From positions 62,001 to 126,000 of the forward strand of contig NZ_JARGNH010000006.1 of NCBI RefSeq assembly GCF_029213205.1: a DNA stretch of 64,000 bases, in the 5' to 3' direction. Shown here in pieces: positions 34,735-42,039 of the stretch. The notes below the pieces were generated by a model. It was given only the letters and a program-made list of their open reading frames with translations. It was not told the DNA's origin and searched no databases. The stretch is from Pseudooceanicola sp. (GTDB lineage Bacteria; Pseudomonadota; Alphaproteobacteria; Rhodobacterales; Rhodobacteraceae). The position numbers and the translations under genes are program-made. Positions within the stretch are counted from its first letter, which is position 1, and each line of letters opens with the position of its first letter.

Positions 34735-35183
34735 GCGTCATCTATATCGATGCCGACGCCTGCCCGGTGAAGGCCGAGGCCGAGCGGGTGGCGAGCCGCC
34801 ATGGGCTGCGGATGCTGCTGGTCTCGAACGGCGGCATTCGCCCCTCGGCCAATCCGCTGGTCGAGATCATGGTGGTCGCCGCCGGGCCGGATGCGGCGGA
34901 TATGTGGATTGCCGAGCGCGCCGGACCGGGCGATGTGGTGGTCACCCAGGACATCCCGCTGGCGGCGCGCTGCGTCGAGGCCGGGGCGCGGGTGCTGAAG
35001 CCGAATGGCGAGGTGCTGGATGCCCGCAACATCGGCCAGGTGCTGGCGATGCGCGATCTGATGACCGATCTGCGCGCCGCCGATCCGTTCCGCCAAGGCG
35101 GCGGTCGACCGTTTTCCAAGGCTGACCGGTCGCGGTTCCTGGAGGCGCTGGAACGCGAGATCCGGGCGGCGCAGCGCGGCTGA
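34731..35183 (+). CDS. YaiI/YqxD family protein (DUF188)
   Basis: A 150-residue protein of the UPF0178/YaiI family, PIN-like in fold: [20 protein letters not shown] at the N-terminus, [17 protein letters not shown] in the middle and [18 protein letters not shown] at the end. The conserved acidic residues would suit metal binding; function is unknown. The ATG overlaps the fghA stop by four bases, suggesting coupled translation. Confidence 0.88.
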   Translation: MSVIYIDADACPVKAEAERVASRHGLRMLLVSNGGIRPSANPLVEIMVVAAGPDAADMWIAERAGPGDVVVTQDIPLAARCVEAGARVLKPNGEVLDARNIGQVLAMRDLMTDLRAADPFRQGGGRPFSKADRSRFLEALEREIRAAQRG

Positions 35184-35316
35184 GGCACCGGGTTTCAGCG
35201 GCCGGGCATCCGGGGCAGGGGGGCCTCGGCATGAAAGGACCTCACCGGGTGCACCGCCGTCGGGTCATCGAGCCGCGCGGTGAAATCGTGGTCTGCATCG
35301 TGGTCTGCGGGGAGGC

Positions 35317-35383
35317 GGGGGGCTGTCTGCCCCCCATCGGCCGATGGCCGATTCCCCCCGAGGATATTTCAGACCAGAGGAAG
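35317..35383 (+). repeat. Dispersed palindromic repeat, copy 5
   Basis: GGGGGGCTGTCTGCCCCCC, then ATCGGCCGATGGCCGAT, then CCCCCCGAGGATATTTCAGA and CCAGAGGAAG. It is the cleanest full-length copy and ends 18 bases before the stop codon of cobN, between convergent genes. Confidence 0.82.
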
Positions 35384-35400
35384 CAGGGGCGTCAGTTTTC

Positions 35401-38400
35401 TTAGGCGGTGGCGATTCCGGCGATCCGGGCGCGGGCCGAGTTGGAGCGCGGCGTCCAGAGGCCGCGATCGATCGCCTCTTGCAGGCGTTCGGCAATCTCG
35501 CGCAGGGCGGCGGGGTTGTTGTCGGCGATGAACTGGCGGGTGACTTCGTCGTTCAGAAACGCCTCTTCGACCAGATCGAAATGGTGGTTCTGCACCGCGC
35601 CGGTGGTGGCGGCAAAGGCGAACAGATAATCCACCGTGGCAGCGATTTCGAAAGCGCCCTTGTAGCCATGGCGTTTCACCCCGTCGATCCATTTCGGATT
35701 GACCACGCGCGAGCGGATGACGCGGGAGATCTCTTCGTCCAAAGTGCGGATCACCGGGCGTTCGGGGCGGGAATGATCGTTGTGATAGATCGGGCGATCC
35801 TGGCCTTGCAGGCTGTGGATCGCCGCCGCCGCGCCGCCTTCGAATTGGTAATAATCGTCGCTGTCGAGGAGATCGTGCTCGCGGTTGTCCTGGTTCTGCA
35901 CCACCGCCTCGGCCTGTTTCAGCCGGGTTTCAAAGCCGTCGCGGTCGGCGGTTCCCTCGGAGTCGGCGGCATAGGCGTAGCTGCCCCAGGTCAGATAGGC
36001 CTCGGCGAAGTCGGATTTGTCGGCCCAGAGCCGTTCGTCGATCAGCGCCTGCAGCCCGGCCCCGTAGGCGCCGGGTTTGGCGCCATAGACCCGCGCCACC
36101 GGTTCGCCGGCCCGGGCGCGGGCGGCGGCCGGGTTCATCTCGGCGGGTTCATCGAGCGCCTGCACCGCGCGGGCGGCGCGGTCGATCAGCGCGATCAGCT
36201 GCGGAAAGGCGTCGCGGAAGAAGCCGGAGATACGCAGGGTGACATCGACGCGGGGCCGGGCGAGGATCGAGAGCGGCAGGATCTCGAACCCGGTGACCCG
36301 GCGGTTGGCACTGTCCCATTGCGGTTTCACCCCCATCAAGGCCAGCGCCTGGGCAATGTCGTCGCCGCCGGTGCGCATATTGGCGGTGCCCCAGGCGGTC
36401 AGCAGCAGCGACCGAGGCCAGTCGCCCTGGGTCTGCAGGTGCTTTTCGATCAAGAGGTTGGCGGATTTCCAGCCCAAGGCCCAGGCGGTCGGGCTTGGCA
36501 CTGCACGGCTGTCGACCGAATAGAAATTGCGCCCGGTCGGCAGCACATCCAGCCGCCCCCTTGTCGGCGCGCCGGAGGGCGCCGGGGCGACGAAACGCCC
36601 GGCCAAGGCGGTGAGCAGGCCCGCGGCTTCGCCCGGTCCGCAGGCGTCGAGCGCCGGGGCGATACGGCTGACGAGGGCGGAAAGGACGGCAGCACTGGCG
36701 GGACCGGGAGCAGCGGGTGCCGGTTGGTCGAGCAAGTCGATCGCCAACAACTCCAGCCGTTCGACCGTGTCGCCCTGGTTGCGCCAGCTCGCCGGTGACA
36801 GGGCCGCCAGTGCCGCCGGGCGCGGGCCGTCCCAGGCCGCGGCCATGTCGCAATCCAACGGATCGAAATCGAGGCCGAGATCGGCCGCCAGCGCGCGGAG
36901 CAGCGAGGCGTCGCCGCCCGTGCCATCGCCGCGCGGGATCCGGGTCAGGGCGATCAGCAGATCGCGGCGCAGGCGGCCTTCGGGCGTGTGTCCGAAGATA
37001 TGCAGACCGTCGCGGATCTGGGCCTCTTTCAACTCGCAGAGGAACGCGTCGAGCTTGGCCAGATCGCTGTCGGCGTCAGCACCTGACATCCCGGCATCCT
37101 TGTCCAGCCCGGTGGCGGCGGTCAGCGACAGGATTTCGCGGCGCAGATGGGCGATGCGGCGGGGGTCGACGCCTGCCGCCTCGTAATACTCATCGACCAG
37201 CGCTTCGAGATCGCGCATCGGGCCATAGCTTTCGGCGCGGGTCAGCGGCGGCGTCAAATGGTCGATGATCACCGCCTGGGTGCGGCGCTTGGCCTGGGTG
37301 CCTTCGCCGGGATCGTTGACGATGAACGGGTAGATATGCGGCATCGGGCCGAGCACCGCCTCGGGCAGGCAGCTTTCGGACAGCGCCAGCGCCTTGCCGG
37401 GCAGCCATTCCAGATTGCCGTGCTTGCCCATATGGACGATGGCATCGGCGCCGAAGGCCTCGCGCAGCCAGATGTAGAAGGCGAGGTAATTATGCGGCGG
37501 CACCAGGTCCGGCGAATGGTAGGTGTCGGTGGGATCGATGTTATAGCCGCGTGCCGGTTGCAGGCCGACGACAACATTGCCGTAGGTCAGTACCGAGAGC
37601 TTGAACGCGGGCGCCGCAGCGTCGGGTTCGGGTGACGCGCGCCCCTCCGGGGGGACTATTCGTGGCAAGATGAAGGGGTCATCTTCGGGCCTGCCCCAGC
37701 GATCGGTGATCTTTTGTTTCACCGCCCAGGGCAGGGCGTTGAAGTGGTCGAGATAGGTCGAGAGCGGCAGCGCGACCCCGCCGCTGCGCTCGGCCCGGTC
37801 GGTGAGCCAGTTGGTCGGGCCGGCAAGGATCGCCTGCATCAGCGCGGCGCTGTCGTTCGGCGCGGCATCGACGCGATAGCCGTCGCGGGTCAGCAGCTGG
37901 AGGGCATGAACCGTCGCGGCGGGGGTGTCGAGGCCGACGCCATTGGCCAGGCGGCCGTCCTTGTTGGGGTAATTGGCCAGCACCAGGGCGACACGGCGCT
38001 GGCTGGCCGGTTTGGTGCGCAGGGCGCACCAGCGCCGGGTCAGGGCGGCGACGAAATCAATGCGGTCGCCGCGCGCCCGGTAGGTGGCAATCGGGCATTG
38101 GGTGGCCGCGTCGAAATAGGCTGCGTCCTTAAAGCTGATGGCACGCGACAGGATGCGGCCATCGACCTCGGGCAGGGCGACATTCATCGCGATGTCGCGC
38201 GCCGACAGGCCGCTGAGACCACTTTCCCAGGCCTCTTCGGTGCCGCCGGAAAGCACGATCTGGAACACCGGTGCGGCATTGGCGCTGGCCGTGGCCAGCG
38301 GGTTGGCTGCACCGTCGTCACCCTGATGCGGAGTGCCGGTGGCAAAGGCGGTGGCGTTGAGGATCACGGCGGGTGGCGCGGCGGCGAACAGATGTTCGAG

Positions 38401-39144
38401 CGTGGCGGTGGAGATCGGATCCTTCAGCGAGGCGACAAAGATCGGCATCGGCGCCAACCCTTCGCGCAGCAGCGCCTTGGTCAGCCGGTTGATCGGGTTC
38501 AGCCCGGCGCCCTGCAGCAATGCCCGGTAGAATATGATCGGCACCACGGCGGCATTGTTTGGCCAATGGCCGCGCAGCTCCGCCAGGGTCGGGGCCGGGT
38601 CGCCAGGCCAGTAGAGCCCGGCGCGCAGCAGCGGCGCCGGGGCGGCGGGCGGCGCGCCACCGTCGAGCATATGCGCCGCATGGGCCAGGAAATTGCTGGC
38701 ATTGTCCGGCCCGCCTTCGACCAGATAGGACCAGAGCCGGTCGTAATCCGCATCGGCAACGCTGGACAGGGCGCGAAGTTCGTTGTCCGGCTTGTCATCG
38801 CCGGGCAGCAACGCCAGCGGCACCCCGGCGGCATGCAACCGGGCGCAGTATTGATCGACGCCATAGCGCCAATAGCCGCTGCCGCCGAGCAGCCGGATCA
38901 CCACCAGTCGCGCCTTTGTGGCGCAGTGGTCGAGATGCAGATCGACCGACATCGGGTGGCGCAGATGGGTGAGATTGGCCAGCCGCAGACCGGGGGCTGC
39001 GGCCAGATCGGCGCGGGCCGCCGACAGCGCCGCGAGTTCGGTGTCGGCCGCCGAGATCACCACCAGATCCGCCGGGGTCTGGTTCAGATCGACAGGATCG
39101 TCACCGTCGTCATGGGATCCGGGGGTGGCGGCGAGAAGGTGCAT
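35401..39144 (-). CDS. cobN: Cobaltochelatase subunit CobN
   Basis: The 1247-residue large subunit of the aerobic ATP-dependent cobalt chelatase that inserts cobalt into hydrogenobyrinic a,c-diamide with CobS and CobT (not in this window). Typical blocks are GLQPARGYNIDPTDTYHSPD, VHMGKHGNLEWLPGKALALS and the C-terminal VTLRISGFFRDAFPQLIALI. Between DPF and the conserved FKLSVLTYGNVV stretch sits an extra segment ILPRIVPPEGRASPEPDAAA (about residues 489-510), part of which is encoded by a dispersed repeat. It is the last gene of the riboswitch-controlled operon. Confidence 0.95.
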   Translation of the reverse strand: MHLLAATPGSHDDGDDPVDLNQTPADLVVISAADTELAALSAARADLAAAPGLRLANLTHLRHPMSVDLHLDHCATKARLVVIRLLGGSGYWRYGVDQYCARLHAAGVPLALLPGDDKPDNELRALSSVADADYDRLWSYLVEGGPDNASNFLAHAAHMLDGGAPPAAPAPLLRAGLYWPGDPAPTLAELRGHWPNNAAVVPIIFYRALLQGAGLNPINRLTKALLREGLAPMPIFVASLKDPISTATLEHLFAAAPPAVILNATAFATGTPHQGDDGAANPLATASANAAPVFQIVLSGGTEEAWESGLSGLSARDIAMNVALPEVDGRILSRAISFKDAAYFDAATQCPIATYRARGDRIDFVAALTRRWCALRTKPASQRRVALVLANYPNKDGRLANGVGLDTPAATVHALQLLTRDGYRVDAAPNDSAALMQAILAGPTNWLTDRAERSGGVALPLSTYLDHFNALPWAVKQKITDRWGRPEDDPFILPRIVPPEGRASPEPDAAAPAFKLSVLTYGNVVVGLQPARGYNIDPTDTYHSPDLVPPHNYLAFYIWLREAFGADAIVHMGKHGNLEWLPGKALALSESCLPEAVLGPMPHIYPFIVNDPGEGTQAKRRTQAVIIDHLTPPLTRAESYGPMRDLEALVDEYYEAAGVDPRRIAHLRREILSLTAATGLDKDAGMSGADADSDLAKLDAFLCELKEAQIRDGLHIFGHTPEGRLRRDLLIALTRIPRGDGTGGDASLLRALAADLGLDFDPLDCDMAAAWDGPRPAALAALSPASWRNQGDTVERLELLAIDLLDQPAPAAPGPASAAVLSALVSRIAPALDACGPGEAAGLLTALAGRFVAPAPSGAPTRGRLDVLPTGRNFYSVDSRAVPSPTAWALGWKSANLLIEKHLQTQGDWPRSLLLTAWGTANMRTGGDDIAQALALMGVKPQWDSANRRVTGFEILPLSILARPRVDVTLRISGFFRDAFPQLIALIDRAARAVQALDEPAEMNPAAARARAGEPVARVYGAKPGAYGAGLQALIDERLWADKSDFAEAYLTWGSYAYAADSEGTADRDGFETRLKQAEAVVQNQDNREHDLLDSDDYYQFEGGAAAAIHSLQGQDRPIYHNDHSRPERPVIRTLDEEISRVIRSRVVNPKWIDGVKRHGYKGAFEIAATVDYLFAFAATTGAVQNHHFDLVEEAFLNDEVTRQFIADNNPAALREIAERLQEAIDRGLWTPRSNSARARIAGIATA
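37641..37675 (+). repeat. Dispersed repeat, copy 6, inside cobN reading frame
   Basis: GCCCCTCCGGGGGGACTATT then CGTGGCAAGATGAAG matches the tail half of the repeat family at most positions. It lies inside cobN, read from the opposite strand as residues FILPRIVPPEGR, with the frame kept. Confidence 0.75.
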
Positions 39145-39172
39145 GGCGGTGGGTCTGTCGCTTTCGGTCGGG

Positions 39173-39625
39173 CTAGGTCAGCCGTTTTTCCATGAAGACC
39201 GAACGCGGGTCTTCGCGATAGGCGCCGAACGGGCCGCAGGTGGCAAAGCCATGGGCGCGATAGAGCGCCTGGGCGGCGTGCAGGGTGTCGCCGGTTTCCA
39301 GCCGGATCAGCGGCAGGTCCTCGGCCCGGGCCAGATCCTCAAGCGCGCGCATCAGCGCCTTGGCGGCGCCGCTGCCTCGGGCGGCGGGATCGACGAACAT
39401 CGATTTGACCTCGCCATAGCCCTCGCAAAGGGCCAGCGCGGCACAGCCGATCACCACCGCGCCCCGGCGGGCGATGAGAAACCGGATATTGGCGGCGGTC
39501 AGCGCGTCGATCGACAGGAAATGGTTACTCTCGGCCGGGAATTCGGCACGCATCAGCGCATGGCTCTGGCCCAGCAGATGCCGGGCGGCGGGGCTGCCCG
39601 GATCACCAGGCTCGACGATGATCAC
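39173..39625 (-). CDS. GNAT N-acetyltransferase in the cobalamin operon
   Basis: A 150-residue GNAT enzyme. Motif A is VKSMFVDPAARGSGAAKALM (R-G-S-G-A acetyl-CoA loop), followed by LPLIRLETGDTLHAAQALYR and HGF. The acceptor is unknown. It starts with GTG overlapping the cobW stop (GTGA) and ends 28 bases before cobN, so it is embedded in the cobalt operon. Whether it has a cobalamin role or is only hitchhiking cannot be told from sequence. Confidence 0.85.
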   Translation of the reverse strand: MIIVEPGDPGSPAARHLLGQSHALMRAEFPAESNHFLSIDALTAANIRFLIARRGAVVIGCAALALCEGYGEVKSMFVDPAARGSGAAKALMRALEDLARAEDLPLIRLETGDTLHAAQALYRAHGFATCGPFGAYREDPRSVFMEKRLT

Positions 39626-40695
39626 CGGCTCAGCTCGCGGGTGATTGCGGCACGGTCAAGCCCGGCCTGGCCGATCACCACCAGCCGGGTTTCCCGCGCC
39701 TCAGCGCCAAAGGGACGGTCGAAATAGCTGTCGACCCGGGGACCGACCGCTTGCAGGGTCAGGCGCATCGGCTTGCCGGTGACGGCGGCAAAGCCTTTCA
39801 GCCGCAGGATGTCATGGCTGCGGATGGTCTCGGTCACGGCCGCAGCAAAGGCCGCGGGATCGCTGATTTCGCCACGGGTGATGACAAAGGTTTCGAATTC
39901 GTCATGGCCGTGATCGTGATGATGGTCGTCGTCCGCATGATCATCTTCGTCATCATCATCATGGTGATGATGGTGGTGCAGCTCGTGCCGGGCTTCGGTG
40001 TCGGCCTCGGCGCCGGAATTCATTCCCAGCAGCACCGCGATGGGCAGCGCGCCCATCGAGGCGGCAACCACATGCACGCCGTCACGGGTGGCGCCGCCCA
40101 GATCGGCAAGGATGCGGGTGGTCTCCGCCTCGGACAGCAGGTCGGCCTTGTTCATCACCACCATATCGGCGCAGGTCAGCTGATCTTCGAACAGTTCCGA
40201 CAATGGGGTGTCGTGATCGAGGCTGTCATCGGCGCTGCGGGCGGCGTCCACCGCCGCCACATCATGGGCAAAGCGGCCATCGCGCAGCGCCGGGCCATCG
40301 ACCACGGTCACCACCCCGTCAACCGTCACCCGGGTCGAGATTCCCGGCCAGTTGAAGGCGCGGATCAGCGGCTGTGGCAGCGCCAGGCCCGAGGTTTCGA
40401 TGACGATGTGATCGGGCCGGTCGGGCCGGTCGAGCAGCTTTTCCATGGTCGGGATGAAATCCTCGGCCACGGTGCAGCAGATGCAGCCGTTGGAGAGCTC
40501 AAGGATATCATCCGCGGTGCAGGCCTCGTCATTGCAGCCTTTCAACAACTCGCCATCGACGCCGAGATCGCCGAATTCATTGATGATCAGCGCGATTTTC
40601 TTGCCGCCCGCATGGGTCAGCATATGGCGGATAAGGGTGGTTTTCCCGGCGCCGAGAAAGCCGGTGATGATGGTGGCGGGGGTTTTGGCAGGCAT
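39622..40695 (-). CDS. cobW: Cobalamin biosynthesis metallochaperone CobW
   Basis: A 357-residue G3E GTPase (COG0523). The P-loop is GFLGAGKTT (12-20), the metal-binding CxCC is at C71, C73, C74 (NGCICCTV), and the G4 motif is NKAD. A histidine/aspartate-rich loop (about residues 238-270, HHHHHHDDDDEDDHADDDHH and more) would buffer cobalt or another divalent metal. It is thought to deliver cobalt to CobN. It is followed by the GNAT gene with overlapping codons. Confidence 0.95.
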   Translation of the reverse strand: MPAKTPATIITGFLGAGKTTLIRHMLTHAGGKKIALIINEFGDLGVDGELLKGCNDEACTADDILELSNGCICCTVAEDFIPTMEKLLDRPDRPDHIVIETSGLALPQPLIRAFNWPGISTRVTVDGVVTVVDGPALRDGRFAHDVAAVDAARSADDSLDHDTPLSELFEDQLTCADMVVMNKADLLSEAETTRILADLGGATRDGVHVVAASMGALPIAVLLGMNSGAEADTEARHELHHHHHHDDDDEDDHADDDHHHDHGHDEFETFVITRGEISDPAAFAAAVTETIRSHDILRLKGFAAVTGKPMRLTLQAVGPRVDSYFDRPFGAEARETRLVVIGQAGLDRAAITRELSR

Positions 40696-40743
40696 GACGA
40701 TCCCATGAGGCTGCGGGGGCGAAACGGCCCCTCAAAACGTCTG

Positions 40744-40766
40744 GGGCCGGGGGCAAGCCCCGGCCC
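40744..40766 (-). terminator. Perfect 9-bp hairpin between cbiM-like gene and cobW
   Basis: GGGCCGGGG (40744-40752) pairs with CCCCGGCCC (40758-40766). On the minus strand the stem is followed by CAGACGTTTTG, a weak U-run. It could attenuate read-through from the permease gene into cobW or only protect RNA. Confidence 0.45.
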
Positions 40767-40789
40767 GTTGCTTTCGGTCGGATCGACGC

Positions 40790-41467
40790 TCAGCCGGCGT
40801 TGAACAGCCGGGGCGTGGTCAGCCCGGCGCGTTCCAGCCCGCGCAGCGATTTGGCAGCGGCCAGCACCGCGAGATCGGCAATCGGTTCGATCAGCACGAC
40901 CAGCATATAGGCGCCACCAAAGGTAAAGACGCTTGCGGTGGTCGCGGCGGTAAAGCCCTGACCGTAGAAGGCCCAGAAGGCCACCCAGAGAACGACGCCA
41001 CCCTGATAGGCGGTGGAAAGCGCCAGCGCGTCCTTATAGCTGATGTCGACATAGGCGGTGTCGCGCGGGATCAGCCGGTCGGCCAGCGCCTTGACCGCAA
41101 ACAGCGGGACCAGCACCGTGGTCACGTTGATGAAATATTGCGGCAGATCGAAGGGCGCGAAAAACATCCCCTGCAACAGCAGACCAAGCGCCAGACCAAA
41201 GGCCGCAGGCGCGGCGCCGAGCAGCAGAAACAGGGTCGAGCCGAGGATGAAATGCACCTCGGACACGCCAACCGGATAATGCGGCAGCAATTCGAAAAAG
41301 CTGAACACCGCGACGGCGGCAAGTGCGGTGCGGCTGGCGAGCGACACCAGGCCCTTGTCCTTCAACGTGTCCCAGCCCTGTTTCAGGGCCCAGGCGCCAG
41401 CGCCTGCGGCGGTGGCATAGCTGAGCACCATTTTGGCGCCGTGAACGATTCCGGGTTCGATATGCAT
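40790..41467 (-). CDS. ECF cobalt transporter permease (CbiM-like)
   Basis: A 225-residue membrane protein. MHIEPGIVHGAKMVLSYATA, with the N-terminal M-H-I/M metal-binding pair, is the CbiM/NikM S-component signature, and the PHYPVGVSEVHFILGSTLFL stretch continues it. Six or so hydrophobic segments follow. No ATPase or CbiQ-type T-component gene is adjacent. It starts the cobalt operon directly below the cobalamin riboswitch. The ATG at 41467 removes a long non-homologous upstream extension that overlaps the riboswitch. Confidence 0.85.
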   Translation of the reverse strand: MHIEPGIVHGAKMVLSYATAAGAGAWALKQGWDTLKDKGLVSLASRTALAAVAVFSFFELLPHYPVGVSEVHFILGSTLFLLLGAAPAAFGLALGLLLQGMFFAPFDLPQYFINVTTVLVPLFAVKALADRLIPRDTAYVDISYKDALALSTAYQGGVVLWVAFWAFYGQGFTAATTASVFTFGGAYMLVVLIEPIADLAVLAAAKSLRGLERAGLTTPRLFNAG

Positions 41468-41514
41468 TGTCTCTATCTCCTTCGCCGTCACACCCGACAG
41501 CGGCATTCGGTTTC

Positions 41515-41690
41515 CAACGCACGGCCGGTCTCCTGGCTGGCGGGTCGATACGGGCCGTCGCCTTCCCGGTTTCCCAGTGGCTGATGATGGCCCGCTCACC
41601 GCTTCACAGTCGCGGGGGCGGCTGCGGCTCGGGATCCCGATATGGGTCATCCGTTCCGCATTCCCGATTATCCCCGAACGCTTTGCGTTC
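41515..41690 (-). ncRNA. Cobalamin (AdoCbl) riboswitch
   Basis: The minus strand reads GGGAATGCGG, then CCGAGCCGCAGCCGCCCCCG with CGACTGTGA, then GCCACTGGGAAACCGGGAAG, then GCCAGGAGACCGGCC. These are the conserved core boxes of the cobalamin riboswitch, the last being the B12 box near 41522-41540. It lies 50 bases before the ECF permease gene and would repress the cobalt operon (permease, cobW, GNAT, cobN) when cobalamin is plentiful. The 5' boundary is approximate. Confidence 0.9.
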
Positions 41691-42039
41691 TTGTTGGGGA
41701 ACCGTGCCTCACCTTCTTGCAGGCGCGCGGGGGGCGAGGTCAAGGTGAATCCGCGCCGGGGTGCAGCGGGCCCCCGATTTCACCGCGCCAGCCCGCCGGT
41801 TGTTTGCGCATCGCCAAGCCGGTCGGCGCAAGGATGCGCTCATTGCCGATCACCGCGGTTAAGGCCAGGGCGGCGTGGAAGGCCTGGAGATAAGGCCAGG
41901 GCGGGGATTTCCCCTCGGTCGGCCATATCTTGTGGATAACTGGCGGGATTACGCCATATCCAGTTCGCCAGTGATTGACTCAACCCGGCCCGGCCCGGCA
42001 CGCTCAAGGACAACGGGAATCACCCGGCAGGGTAGGCTA
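41691..42039. other. Intergenic stretch before smc with a direct repeat
   Basis: No gene is seen in the roughly 350 bases between the riboswitch and smc. TAAGGCCAGGGCGG occurs twice, at 41860-41873 and 41891-41904. The rest must hold the divergent promoters for smc and the riboswitch RNA; I could not identify them with confidence. Confidence 0.5.
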
